From assembly GCF_002797375.1 (NCBI RefSeq), contig NZ_KZ454941.1, positions 2,434,667-2,498,666 on the forward strand: a DNA stretch of 64,000 nucleotides, given 5' to 3'. The stretch is from Bacillus sp. FJAT-42315. GTDB taxonomy: Bacteria; Bacillota; Bacilli; Bacillales; Domibacillaceae. Shown here piece after piece: positions 8,263 to 17,381 of the stretch. Within the stretch, counting starts at the first letter, position 1. The number at the start of each line of letters is the position of its first letter. The translations under genes were made by a program, and so were the position numbers. The notes under the pieces were generated by a model that worked only from the letters and a program-made list of their open reading frames with translations, made no database searches and was not told where the DNA came from.

Positions 8263-9136
8263 TTTCGCTCCTGCCTTTCATGAAAAAATGACGAAGCTTT
8301 TCTATAAATTTAGATGAATTTCCATTAAATGAAGGGGTTTTTGCACCCGTTAAATAATTATCCGTAAGCGTCTTACATGCTATAGAAATTGGAGCCTGTG
8401 GAAAGGCAAGTAGAAAAGGTGTTTGCTTCGTGACTGCTTGCTTCACATGCCGATCCTCTGGCAATACTCCAAGCTCAATGACCTCTCGTTGCAAAAAGTT
8501 GTCAACGACATTTTGCAAACGCCCATTAGCTTCCCTACCTTCCGCAAGACTTTCGGCTCGATTGCATATGAGGTAAAACGTATTCGTCCCTCCTTGAAGG
8601 TGGATAAACTTAATCATCGAGTAAGCATCAGTAAGGGACGTGGGCTCAGGTGTGGTCACCACTAAAATGTCTTCTACTGACATCAGTATATCTAAAGATT
8701 CTTTTGTCACTCCTGCTCCCATATCAAAAATCAAATAATCATACTGATATTGTAGTGCCTCAATTGCAGAAATCCATCGCTCTAAATGATAGTTATCCCA
8801 TTCGATTAACTTACTTAAACTAGAGCCTCCTAATATATAAGACACTCCTTCAGTTCCAGTCATAACCAACTCTTCAAGGCTACATCCTTTTTCAAAAAAT
8901 TCAACAATGGAACGTTTGCCTGTTAGACCTGATAACACATGAATATTTCCCATACTTATATCCATATCAAATATTAGCACTTTTTTACCACGTTGTGTTA
9001 AATTCAAGCCAAAATTCATAGAAATATTAGATTTTCCTACGCCGCCTTTTCCACTAACGACAGCAACCGTTTTCGCTAACTTTCCGGTTAACCGATTAAT
9101 CTTATGCCGCAACCCTGAAGCTTGGTCATGTGTCAT
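8252..9136 (-). CDS. flhG: Flagellar number regulator FlhG (MinD/ParA-like ATPase)
   Basis: FlhG (YlxH) is a membrane-associated ATPase that controls flagellar number and distribution with FlhF and interacts with FliM/FliY in Gram-positives. The 294-residue protein has a deviant Walker A, SGKGGVGKSN (about residues 28-38), a MinD-like FDMDISMGN switch and FDMGAGVTKES. The N-terminal DQASGLR motif is the segment known to stimulate the FlhF GTPase. Its ATG overlaps the flhF stop by four bases (ATGA). Confidence 0.95.
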   Translation of the reverse strand: MTHDQASGLRHKINRLTGKLAKTVAVVSGKGGVGKSNISMNFGLNLTQRGKKVLIFDMDISMGNIHVLSGLTGKRSIVEFFEKGCSLEELVMTGTEGVSYILGGSSLSKLIEWDNYHLERWISAIEALQYQYDYLIFDMGAGVTKESLDILMSVEDILVVTTPEPTSLTDAYSMIKFIHLQGGTNTFYLICNRAESLAEGREANGRLQNVVDNFLQREVIELGVLPEDRHVKQAVTKQTPFLLAFPQAPISIACKTLTDNYLTGAKTPSFNGNSSKFIEKLRHFFMKGRSENEK

Positions 9137-10257
9137 ACATTTTCACCAAACATAATATCAACAATTGTTTCCGCGTCGACTTCCATCAAATCATCTGGGA
9201 CATTTTGCCCATTCGTGATAAAGGCCACTCCTTTTTGAAAATGACACATCAAATTAAGAAGCGTACCGTGCGTTTTCGTCTCATCCATTTTTGTGAAAAT
9301 GAACTTTTCGATCGGAATAAGAGAAAATTTATCAATAATCTCCTTCAAATCATTTTCTTTAGATGTAAGAGCCATCACTAAGTAGCTTTCAACTTCCTCT
9401 TCAAAGGAAATCATGCTTTTTAATTCTTTTACATATCTTTCATCACGGTAATTTCGTCCTGCAGTATCGATATAGATCATGTCGTGGTCTTCTAATTGTT
9501 TGATTGCTTCTGTAAAGTCTTCTGCCTTATAAACGACATGCATCGGTACTTTCAACAAGTCAGCATACGTTTTTAATTGGTTAATAGCGGCAATCCTGTA
9601 TGTATCAGTAGAGATAAAGGCGATTTCCTTTCCTTTTTCTAACACACTATCAGCCGCCATCTTTGCTAAAGTGGTTGTTTTCCCCACACCTGTTGGTCCA
9701 ACAATATTGATATATTTTTTCTTTTGCGACGTTTTTTCTTGTAGTGGCTTAATTTTGTTTAATAACCATTCTTTCGCCCATATAAGCGCCTCTCGTTGAT
9801 CTACATGCCCCTTTGAATCCTTCCATTTTGATAAAAGGGCTTGCTTTAATTCCATGATTAAATCATTTGACACTTCCTGCTCTTTTAAGGTGACTAACGG
9901 TGACTTCAATTCTTCCGGTACACCTTCGAGAGAAATTTTATTGTTACGAGAATATTGCTCCAATATTTTTTTCAATTCTTTTACTTCTTTCGCAAGCACC
10001 TCTGCATTGTTTATCGGTGTAACTGCGGGTTGAGTTTTTTCAATCATTGGAACAATTCGAGACTTTTCTTTCACTTCCGGACGAGGATTCGGATCAACTC
10101 CAGCTACGACTTCAATCGCTTTCTTTTTAAATAGGCCAAAAAAGCCACCTGTATACACCGTTTTCGATTGAAGAATGACAGCTTGCTTCCCTAAATCCGC
10201 TCGAATTTTCTTCATCGCTTCTTGCATAGAAGACGCTTGGTATTTTTTTACTTTCAA
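9133..10257 (-). CDS. flhF: Flagellar SRP-like GTPase FlhF
   Basis: FlhF is the third member of the SRP GTPase family and sets the place of flagellar assembly. The 374-residue protein has a variable N-terminal domain, a helical N domain (about 110-175) and a G domain with Walker A GPTGVGKT at 187-194, DTAGRNYRD and the TKMDETKTHG guanine-specificity motif. The start is a TTG overlapping the flhA stop, with a weaker GGTGG upstream, which suggests translation coupled to flhA. Confidence 0.95.
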   Translation of the reverse strand: MKVKKYQASSMQEAMKKIRADLGKQAVILQSKTVYTGGFFGLFKKKAIEVVAGVDPNPRPEVKEKSRIVPMIEKTQPAVTPINNAEVLAKEVKELKKILEQYSRNNKISLEGVPEELKSPLVTLKEQEVSNDLIMELKQALLSKWKDSKGHVDQREALIWAKEWLLNKIKPLQEKTSQKKKYINIVGPTGVGKTTTLAKMAADSVLEKGKEIAFISTDTYRIAAINQLKTYADLLKVPMHVVYKAEDFTEAIKQLEDHDMIYIDTAGRNYRDERYVKELKSMISFEEEVESYLVMALTSKENDLKEIIDKFSLIPIEKFIFTKMDETKTHGTLLNLMCHFQKGVAFITNGQNVPDDLMEVDAETIVDIMFGENV

Positions 10258-12290
10258 TCAATGTTCACCACCCCAACACTTTGAACTTCAACATTCGGCT
10301 CAAGCTCATTATAAGAAAGAATCGGTAGCTGCGGAAAATACCTCTCAGACAATTGTTTCATATACATGCGAATGGCTGGCGAGCAAAGGATGATGGGTGT
10401 TTGCTGCATAAACGTAATTTGCTCCACTTGTGTAGCCACCGCTTCTAGAATTCTTTGAGAATCCATCGGGTCTAACGATAAGAAATTGCCATGTTCTGTT
10501 TGTTGGACACTATCAGCAATTAATTTTTCAATTCCTCCAGACAGGGTAATTACTTTTAAAGAGTCATCCCCCTCTAAATACTGTCTCGTAATTTGCCTAG
10601 AGAGTGCTTGACGGACATATTCCGTTAATAGATCCGTATCCGACGACATTTTTCCAAAATCAGCAAGGGTTTCAAAGATGATCGGTAAATTTCTGATAGA
10701 AATATTTTCTTTAAGTAACTTAGCCAATACCTTTTGCACTTCTCCAACAGACAGTGGATTGGGCGTGACTTCCTCTACTAAAATTGGATACGCTTCTTTC
10801 AAATGTTCAATCAATTGCTGTGTTTCTTGACGACCAAGCAATTCATGGGCATTTGCTTTAATCACTTCTGTTAAATGCGTCGATACGACACTTGGAGGAT
10901 CGACAACTGTATAACCTAATATTTCTGCCTGCTCTTTCATTTCTTCTGTAATCCATTTAGCTGGCAAACCGAATGAAGGTTCAATCGTATCAATTCCTTC
11001 AATGGAGGCATCGTCTTCACCTGGACTCATCGCTAAATAATGGTCTAATAGCAAATCTCCTTGTGCCATAACACTGCCTTTAATTTTAATCTGATATTCA
11101 TTTGGTTGAAGCTGAATATTATCACGAATACGAACGACTGGGATAACTAAACCTAGCTCAATCGCAAGCTGTCGACGAATCATTACCACTCGATCTAATA
11201 AATCTCCGCCTTGTGTAGCATCTGCTAGCGGAATCAGCCCATAGCCGAATTCAAATTCAATTGGATCAATATTTAATAAATTAACGACGCTTTCAGGACT
11301 CTTTAACTCGGCGGTTTCAATTTCTTCTTCCGCTTCAATCAAGTCTACCTCATCCTTCTCAGGCGTTCTTTGTAGCATGAACGCTCCTATCGCTAGCATG
11401 CCCGCAATCGGAATCGTTAATAAATCATTGATCGGTGTCGCAATCCCTAACAAAAGAATTGTTCCTGCTGCGACATATAGCATAATCGGATAAGCGAGTA
11501 ACTGCGACATAATATCCTCGCCTAAATTCCCTTTAGAAGCGGCCCTTGTGACCACAATCCCTGTCGCTGTTGAAATTAATAGTGCCGGAATTTGTGAAAC
11601 GATTCCATCTCCTACTGTTAATAGAGAATACCGAGTGGCAGCCTCTGCTAACGGCAAGCCTTGCTGAACACTACCAATGATAATTCCAAAAATCAGGTTA
11701 ATGATCACGATAATAATACCAGCGATCGCATCACCTTTGACAAACTTGGTCGCACCGTCCATGGCTCCGTAAAAATCAGCTTCACGGCTCACCTTTTCCC
11801 GGCGCTCTCTTGCTTCCTGCTCAGAAATCATTCCAGCATTTAAATCGGCATCAATACTCATTTGTTTCCCTGGCATCGCATCAAGAGTGAAGCGGGCTGC
11901 TACCTCAGACACACGCTCAGATCCTTTTGTAATAACAATAAACTGAATAATGATTAAGATTAAAAAGACGACCATCCCAACGACTACATTTCCGCCGACA
12001 ACAAATGTTCCAAATGTCTCAACCACACCACCTGCCTCACCTTTGCTTAAGATTGAACGAGTGGTAGATACATTTAGTCCTAAACGAAATAAGGTCAATA
12101 ATAGTAACAGTGATGGAAAAATGGAAAATTCCAATGCCTCTCGCATATTCATCGAAATGAGTAAAACTAAAAGTGCAAGAGAAATATTCATAATGATCAA
12201 TACACTCAATAACCATGACGGCAATGGAATAATTAACATGGCAACAATTAAAATAACACTCAATAATACGGAGATATCTCTTGCTCGCAT
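10254..12290 (-). CDS. flhA: Flagellar export gate protein FlhA
   Basis: FlhA forms the nonameric ring of the flagellar type III export gate and docks chaperone-substrate complexes. I place the start at the ATG at 12290 (MRARDISVLLSVILIV), seven residues inside the longest frame, because GTTAGGAGAGAG precedes it and family members start here; length 678. The N-terminal half has about eight membrane segments and the conserved SEVAARFTLDAMPGKQMSID loop. The C-terminal half is the soluble docking domain. Confidence 0.97.
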   Translation of the reverse strand: MRARDISVLLSVILIVAMLIIPLPSWLLSVLIIMNISLALLVLLISMNMREALEFSIFPSLLLLLTLFRLGLNVSTTRSILSKGEAGGVVETFGTFVVGGNVVVGMVVFLILIIIQFIVITKGSERVSEVAARFTLDAMPGKQMSIDADLNAGMISEQEARERREKVSREADFYGAMDGATKFVKGDAIAGIIIVIINLIFGIIIGSVQQGLPLAEAATRYSLLTVGDGIVSQIPALLISTATGIVVTRAASKGNLGEDIMSQLLAYPIMLYVAAGTILLLGIATPINDLLTIPIAGMLAIGAFMLQRTPEKDEVDLIEAEEEIETAELKSPESVVNLLNIDPIEFEFGYGLIPLADATQGGDLLDRVVMIRRQLAIELGLVIPVVRIRDNIQLQPNEYQIKIKGSVMAQGDLLLDHYLAMSPGEDDASIEGIDTIEPSFGLPAKWITEEMKEQAEILGYTVVDPPSVVSTHLTEVIKANAHELLGRQETQQLIEHLKEAYPILVEEVTPNPLSVGEVQKVLAKLLKENISIRNLPIIFETLADFGKMSSDTDLLTEYVRQALSRQITRQYLEGDDSLKVITLSGGIEKLIADSVQQTEHGNFLSLDPMDSQRILEAVATQVEQITFMQQTPIILCSPAIRMYMKQLSERYFPQLPILSYNELEPNVEVQSVGVVNID

Positions 12291-12314
12291 TTCTCTCTCT
12301 CCTAACAACAAAAC

Positions 12315-13397
12315 TTACAATTTATTTTTCATTCGGTACACATAAGCTAAAATTTCAGCAACTGCTTTAAAAAATTCTTCAGGTATCGGATCACCAATTT
12401 CAGCTTGGTCATATAAAGCTCTAGCAAGCGGCCTGTTTTCCACCATTGTGACTTCATTTTCACCTGCGATATACTTGATCTTTTGAGCTAAATAATCGAC
12501 TCCCTTGGCAACCACATAGGGAGCATCTAGCTTGCCCTCATCATACTTTAAGGCAATGGCGTAATGAGTAGGGTTCGTAATAACAACATCGGCCTGAGGG
12601 ACCTCTTGCATCATCCTCCTCATCGCCATTTCACGTTGCCTTTGTTTAATCTGTGATTTAATCAGTGGATCCCCTTCGATGTTCTTATGTTCATCCTTAA
12701 TGTCTTGTTTAGACATGCGGATGTTTTTCTCAAAATCATACTTTTGATAAAGATAATCGAGAAGAGCGAGAAACAGCAGCGCTAAAGAGGCAACGAGGCC
12801 CATTTTCAAGGTCAATACACCTACTGTTTGTAACGCATCTGCGACTGATTTAAAAGACAGCTTTAATACATCTTCAATATTCGACCAAAGCACGATGAAA
12901 GTAGCAGCTCCAACAAACGAAATTTTCAACATCGACTTCAACAATTCTACAATCGCTCTTAACGAAAAAATTCGTTTAAACCCTTTAATTGGATCGATCT
13001 TTTCTAACTTTGGCTTGATCGGTTCACCCGTTAATAAAAAACCAACTTGCATGTAATTGGCCGCTAAACCTGCGAGGAGTGCCACTAACATTACCGGACC
13101 GAGAATGTATACAAGCCGTTGCATAATTTCAAGTACAATCACCTTTAAATTAGCCTCCGTCACAGGCATTAACATATAACTTTGCAGTGATTGCCGAAAA
13201 AACTCAAAAATATGCTTTCCCATAAAAGAAGCACCGATAAACAAAAAGCCAAAAACAGCAAGCAAGCTTATTGCCGTATTAACATCCTGACTCTTCGCAA
13301 CCTGCCCTTTTTTTCGAGAATCTTGACGCTTTTTAGGAGTGGCTTTTTCAGTCTTTTCTCCGGCAAAAAACTGAAGGTCTAACTGTAACCTTTTCAA
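12315..13397 (-). CDS. flhB: Flagellar export switch protein FlhB
   Basis: FlhB is the export gate component that switches substrate class from rod/hook to filament after self-cleavage. The 360-residue protein has four membrane segments, a cytosolic linker and the autocleavage motif NPTH at 275-278, followed by the C-terminal domain AIALKYDEGKLDAP. It ends in IPEEFFKAVAEILAYVYRM, a segment closely mirrored by the separate small protein encoded at 40168-40437. Its neighbours are fliR and flhA. Confidence 0.97.
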   Translation of the reverse strand: MKRLQLDLQFFAGEKTEKATPKKRQDSRKKGQVAKSQDVNTAISLLAVFGFLFIGASFMGKHIFEFFRQSLQSYMLMPVTEANLKVIVLEIMQRLVYILGPVMLVALLAGLAANYMQVGFLLTGEPIKPKLEKIDPIKGFKRIFSLRAIVELLKSMLKISFVGAATFIVLWSNIEDVLKLSFKSVADALQTVGVLTLKMGLVASLALLFLALLDYLYQKYDFEKNIRMSKQDIKDEHKNIEGDPLIKSQIKQRQREMAMRRMMQEVPQADVVITNPTHYAIALKYDEGKLDAPYVVAKGVDYLAQKIKYIAGENEVTMVENRPLARALYDQAEIGDPIPEEFFKAVAEILAYVYRMKNKL

Positions 13398-13398
13398 G

Positions 13399-14175
13399 TT
13401 AACTCCCCCCTAACAATGTCATCACATCGCGCATCGTATGAAGCATCATTTCAAACAATTCCTGTACGACCGTAAAGATGACTCCGAACACAATCATTAA
13501 CACGATAAATGCCACAGCAATTTTGATCGGAAAACCGACAACAAAGATGTTGAGCTGCGGAACCGTTCTTGCTACGATTCCGAGTGCCACATCTACTAAG
13601 AATAAGCAAGCGACAACTGGCATCGCCATTTGAAAAGCAATCATAAACATCGAGTTAAACGCTCGACTAACATATTCAGCTAGCTGACCATTCCCGAAAG
13701 AAAGACCCGTTTGATCAATCGGAATAAACTGATAGCTATAGAAAATTCCATCTAAGATCAAATGATGCCCATTGATCGCTAGCAATAAAAGCAAGGAAAA
13801 CATATACAAATATTGACCGACAAGCGGACTTTGGACACCTGTCTGTGGGTCAATTACATTCGCAATTGCAAAGCCCATTTGAAAATCGATAAAGCCCCCC
13901 GCAATTTGAATCGCTGATAAAATCATATAAGCAACTAACCCTATTAATAAACCAACTAATGCTTCTTTTATAATTAAAATAAAATATTCACCGTTTATTT
14001 CTAGTGATGGCACATCAAGCGTATAATACATCATCCACGATAGTACAACCGAAAACCCTATTCGATGCATCGCCGGGATCGTTCGATAAGAAAACAGTGG
14101 CATCGTGACAAAAAAAGCTGATACGCGTACAACTATTAATAAAAACACCGACAGTTTCGGTAGTAATTCATCCAT
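13399..14175 (-). CDS. fliR: Flagellar export gate protein FliR
   Basis: FliR forms the FliPQR export pore with FliP and FliQ. The 258-residue product is strongly hydrophobic with about six membrane segments and contains the family motifs ALVGLLIGLVAYMI and FQMGFAIANVIDPQTG. It is followed after one base by the flhB stop region and preceded by fliQ, the conserved order fliP-fliQ-fliR-flhB-flhA. Confidence 0.97.
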   Translation of the reverse strand: MDELLPKLSVFLLIVVRVSAFFVTMPLFSYRTIPAMHRIGFSVVLSWMMYYTLDVPSLEINGEYFILIIKEALVGLLIGLVAYMILSAIQIAGGFIDFQMGFAIANVIDPQTGVQSPLVGQYLYMFSLLLLLAINGHHLILDGIFYSYQFIPIDQTGLSFGNGQLAEYVSRAFNSMFMIAFQMAMPVVACLFLVDVALGIVARTVPQLNIFVVGFPIKIAVAFIVLMIVFGVIFTVVQELFEMMLHTMRDVMTLLGGS

Positions 14176-14179
14176 CCCT

Positions 14180-14449
14180 CTACCCTACAAATCTCGTTAA
14201 ATTTGTAAATATATCTAATGTATAAGACAACATACGGCTAAGCATCCAAGGACCGAAAAAAATTAAGCCAACTAATACGGCTACAATTTTCGGAATAAAC
14301 GCGAGCGTCTGCTCCTGTATTTGCGTCGTTGCTTGAAAAATACTGACAGCAAGCCCCACAACAAGGGCTAAGATAAGCAGAGGAGCACATACGATGATCG
14401 TCGTATAAACCCCTTTTTCTGCTAAGGAAATAACCATTTGTGAATTCAT
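14180..14449 (-). CDS. fliQ: Flagellar export gate protein FliQ
   Basis: FliQ is a small two-helix subunit of the export pore. I choose the ATG at 14449 (MNSQMVISLAEKGVY) rather than the GTG at 14458, because GTAGGTGG is then correctly spaced; length 89, as in the family. It contains the hallmark VSIFQATTQIQEQTLAFIPK and two membrane segments. It overlaps nothing and follows the fliP stop by 13 bases. Confidence 0.96.
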   Translation of the reverse strand: MNSQMVISLAEKGVYTTIIVCAPLLILALVVGLAVSIFQATTQIQEQTLAFIPKIVAVLVGLIFFGPWMLSRMLSYTLDIFTNLTRFVG

Positions 14450-14462
14450 TGTTTCCACCTAC

Positions 14463-15128
14463 TTAAAAGCTTTGCAGCAAAGATTGAATGACTAAGTACC
14501 AACCATCTACTAGAACAAATAACAAAATCTTAAATGGCAACGAAATCATTACTGGCGGTAACATCATCATCCCCATCGACATTAAAACACTAGCAACGAC
14601 CATATCAATGACAAGAAATGGAATAAAAACCATAAATCCAATTTGAAAGGCTGTTTTAATTTCACTAAGTGCAAAGGCTGGAACTAACGCAGTTAATGGA
14701 ATATCCTCGACCGTTTTCGGTTGTTCCGCCTGGGCATAGTCTAAAAACAACTGTAAGTCTTTCTGTCTCGTATGTTCGCTCATAAATTCCTTCAACGGCA
14801 AGCTCGCCTTATCATACGCTTCCTCAAGTTTAATTTCATCATTAAATAACGGTGTCAATGCCTCGTCATTAATTTCCTGAAATACAGGCGCCATAATGAA
14901 AAACGTTAAGAACAAAGCAAGACCAATTAACACTTGAGTCGGCGGCATTTGCTGAGTAGCAAGCGCCGACCTCACAAACGACAAAACGATAACAATGCGC
15001 GTAAAACACGTCATCAATATTAAAATACTAGGTGCTAGAGACAAGACCGTTAACAATAACAATAACTTAACAGAAGTTGTCACTTGATCAGGTGAACTAT
15101 CGTTAAATAACTGGATAAACTCATTCAT
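14463..15128 (-). CDS. fliP: Flagellar export gate protein FliP
   Basis: FliP is the main subunit of the export pore. I choose the ATG at 15128 (MNEFIQLFNDSS), since the AAGGAG lies only one base from the ATG at 15137 but ten from this one; length 221. It carries the FliP signature stretches RIVIVLSFVRSALATQQMPP and ELKTAFQIGF-like SEIKTAFQIGFMVFIP, and four membrane segments. No separate signal peptide is evident, as in other Bacillus FliP. It overlaps the end of fliO/fliZ. Confidence 0.96.
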   Translation of the reverse strand: MNEFIQLFNDSSPDQVTTSVKLLLLLTVLSLAPSILILMTCFTRIVIVLSFVRSALATQQMPPTQVLIGLALFLTFFIMAPVFQEINDEALTPLFNDEIKLEEAYDKASLPLKEFMSEHTRQKDLQLFLDYAQAEQPKTVEDIPLTALVPAFALSEIKTAFQIGFMVFIPFLVIDMVVASVLMSMGMMMLPPVMISLPFKILLFVLVDGWYLVIQSLLQSF

Positions 15129-15807
15129 CTTGCCCATTCTCCTTGCTGTTCATTTTCCTGATCGCTTTCTCTCTTGAAAGTTTCATATGACTAAGCTTGT
15201 CTTCAAACACCTGTTTAAATTCCTTCTGATCTTCATCAGCGTTTGTTCGATCAGATTTCCACTTTTTCAAGACATTCGACATCATGTCTTGTGGCTGTAG
15301 CATTTGATCCACTTGATCATTGTACTGTTGTAAAAAACGTTCATATTCTTCTCGATCACTAATCTCTTTCAATAATTGAATGTCCTCACCTACACCAAGC
15401 ACAAGCAGGCGATCTCCTACTTTAACGATCTGTACAGAACGATTCCCTCCAAGAGGCGTGCCACCAATATGTTGGATCAACTTGGTCTTTTGATAAGAAC
15501 GACTCTTTTGATTGACAAATCGCAACAAAAAATAAATAAGCGCCACAACAAAAATTAACGCTCCGATCATTTTGACAAAATCCCAAATCGATAGTCCAAC
15601 AGCTTGGACATTTTCATTTCCTTTATTGGATTGTTGCTTCTCTTTTGTATTAACATCTTGCTGACATTTCTCAGGATTATTAATACAATCTTTAACATTA
15701 TTGTTAAATGGCTCTGCCCAGGCAATGGAATAATTGCCTGTAAACAGAGCCATACTAAATAGTATAAAAGCTATAGACTTCATGATTTGTTTAATCAAAG
15801 GATGCAC
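15121..15807 (-). CDS. fliZ: Flagellar export assembly protein FliO (Bacillus FliZ)
   Basis: In Bacillus this gene is called fliZ; it corresponds to FliO, which assists assembly of the FliPQR pore. The 228-residue protein has a signal peptide-like N-terminus (to about residue 31, AWAEP), a short extracytoplasmic region with two cysteines (about 41-49), one membrane segment (about 71-92) and a cytosolic FliO domain with NRSVQIVKVGDRLLVLGVGE. The C-terminal half is highly charged. It sits between cheY and fliP. Confidence 0.93.
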   Translation of the reverse strand: MHPLIKQIMKSIAFILFSMALFTGNYSIAWAEPFNNNVKDCINNPEKCQQDVNTKEKQQSNKGNENVQAVGLSIWDFVKMIGALIFVVALIYFLLRFVNQKSRSYQKTKLIQHIGGTPLGGNRSVQIVKVGDRLLVLGVGEDIQLLKEISDREEYERFLQQYNDQVDQMLQPQDMMSNVLKKWKSDRTNADEDQKEFKQVFEDKLSHMKLSREKAIRKMNSKENGQDE

Positions 15808-15817
15808 CTTCTTAACT

Positions 15818-16180
15818 TTACGCTAAAGTTTTTGAAATGGCCTCAATCACTCGATCAGCTTGGAACGGTTTCACAATAAAGTCTTTCGCTCCTGCTTGAA
15901 TCGCATCAATAACCATCGCTTGTTGACCCATCGCTGAGCACATAATAATTTTTGCATTTGGATCGATTGCCTTAATTTCTTTCAATGCCGTAATGCCATC
16001 TTTTTCAGGCATCGTAATATCCATTGTGACTAAGTCCGGCTGTAATTCTTTAAACTTTTCAACCGCTTGAGCACCATCTGCTGCTTCGCCGACTACCTCG
16101 AAGCCGTTTTTTGTTAAAATGTCCTTAACCATCATTCTCATAAATGCTGCATCATCTACAATTAAAATACGCTTTCCCAT
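15818..16180 (-). CDS. cheY: Chemotaxis response regulator CheY
   Basis: CheY-P binds the switch complex to change flagellar rotation; in Bacillus it promotes counterclockwise rotation and running. I choose the ATG at 16180 (MGKRILIVDDAAFMRMM), because AAGGGAG is eight bases upstream and only two from the ATG at 16186; length 120. The receiver fold shows the acid pocket DD (9-10), phospho-acceptor Asp54 in TMDITMPEKDG, Ser/Ala switch CSAMGQQ and Lys in IVKPF. It lies between fliY and fliZ as in B. subtilis. Confidence 0.97.
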   Translation of the reverse strand: MGKRILIVDDAAFMRMMVKDILTKNGFEVVGEAADGAQAVEKFKELQPDLVTMDITMPEKDGITALKEIKAIDPNAKIIMCSAMGQQAMVIDAIQAGAKDFIVKPFQADRVIEAISKTLA

Positions 16181-16193
16181 TATCATATCTCCC

Positions 16194-17381
16194 TTATTTC
16201 AAATTATTCAAACGTTCGCTCTGACTCAAAATATCCGTAATCCGAACGCCAAAATTTTCTTCTATGACAACTACTTCACCTTTAGCAATTAATCGACTGT
16301 TTACAAGAATATCTACTGGTTCACCAGCTAATTTATCCAATTCAATAATCGAGCCTGCTGTTAAATCAAGGACATCCTTTACAGATCGAGTCGTTCTCCC
16401 CAACTCAACCGTCACTTGAAGCGGAATATCAAGAAGCAGATTTAAGTTCCGAGCTTCATGTTGCTGCAATGCTGGCTGTTCAAACGTGGCAAAGGAAGCA
16501 GATTGCACATTCACATTCGGCTGTTTTGGCCGCTCTTGTATATGAATTGGGGCCGATTCTTGCGCCTGCTGAACAGGAGCGCTCGGCTGCTCTTGATATT
16601 GCTCAACTGGGTTTGGTTGTTGTGGCTCCGGTGCTGGCATCACTGGAGGTGCTTCTGCTGGTTGGACAGTAGCTACCGCTTCCTCAGAAGGGTTAATCAG
16701 CTCATGTACTAAGCTTTTAGCAAAAGTTAATGGCACAAGTTGCATAATATTAGAGTCTATTAACGTTCCAATCGTGAGGCGGAAAGAGATTTTAACAAGT
16801 AAATCAAGTTCAGGTATTGTATTGGCACCCTCCCCCTGCTGTAAATCCATTAAAGCAATTGATGGAGGTGAAATATCTACCTTCTTGCTAAAAATCGTGG
16901 ACATCGAAGTCGCTGCCGACCCCATCATCTGATTCATTGCCTCTTGTACAGCGCTGAGTTGAATTTCTCCTAAATCTGGGTTAGGAGAGGTACCATCACC
17001 ACCAAGCATTAAATCGGCAATAATCGCCGCATCTGCTTGCTTAATGACGAGCAAGTTTGCACCAGAAAACCCTTCTGTATACTCCACTTCAATCGCTACA
17101 TATGGATGTGGAAATTCGTCTTTTAATTTTTTTCTTTCAATGATTGAAACAGTCGGTGTCGTGATATCCACCTTTTGATTCAATAAACTAGAGAGAGCTG
17201 TAGCTGAACTGCCAAATGAGATATTTCCTATTTCACCTAGCGTATCTTGTTCAAACGAATCCAAGTAATCTTCTACGTTGGTTAACATTTCACTTGAAAC
17301 TTCGTCTTCTATACTGTCTCCCCCAGTTCCTTTTAACAAAGCATCAATTTCTTCCTGAGATAGCATATCATCACTCATCAT
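16194..17381 (-). CDS. fliY: Flagellar switch protein and CheY-P phosphatase FliY
   Basis: FliY replaces FliN in Bacillus: it is part of the C-ring and is the main CheY-P phosphatase. The 395-residue protein has an N-terminal CheY-binding-like segment LSQEEIDALLKG, a CheC-type domain with two phosphatase motifs (D46-E50-N53 and S143-E147-N150), a long proline/glutamine/glutamate-rich linker (about 232-300), and a C-terminal SpoA/FliN domain (about 315-390). AAAGGGGGGAG precedes the ATG. The start lies inside the fliM 3' end. Confidence 0.97.
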   Translation of the reverse strand: MMSDDMLSQEEIDALLKGTGGDSIEDEVSSEMLTNVEDYLDSFEQDTLGEIGNISFGSSATALSSLLNQKVDITTPTVSIIERKKLKDEFPHPYVAIEVEYTEGFSGANLLVIKQADAAIIADLMLGGDGTSPNPDLGEIQLSAVQEAMNQMMGSAATSMSTIFSKKVDISPPSIALMDLQQGEGANTIPELDLLVKISFRLTIGTLIDSNIMQLVPLTFAKSLVHELINPSEEAVATVQPAEAPPVMPAPEPQQPNPVEQYQEQPSAPVQQAQESAPIHIQERPKQPNVNVQSASFATFEQPALQQHEARNLNLLLDIPLQVTVELGRTTRSVKDVLDLTAGSIIELDKLAGEPVDILVNSRLIAKGEVVVIEENFGVRITDILSQSERLNNLK

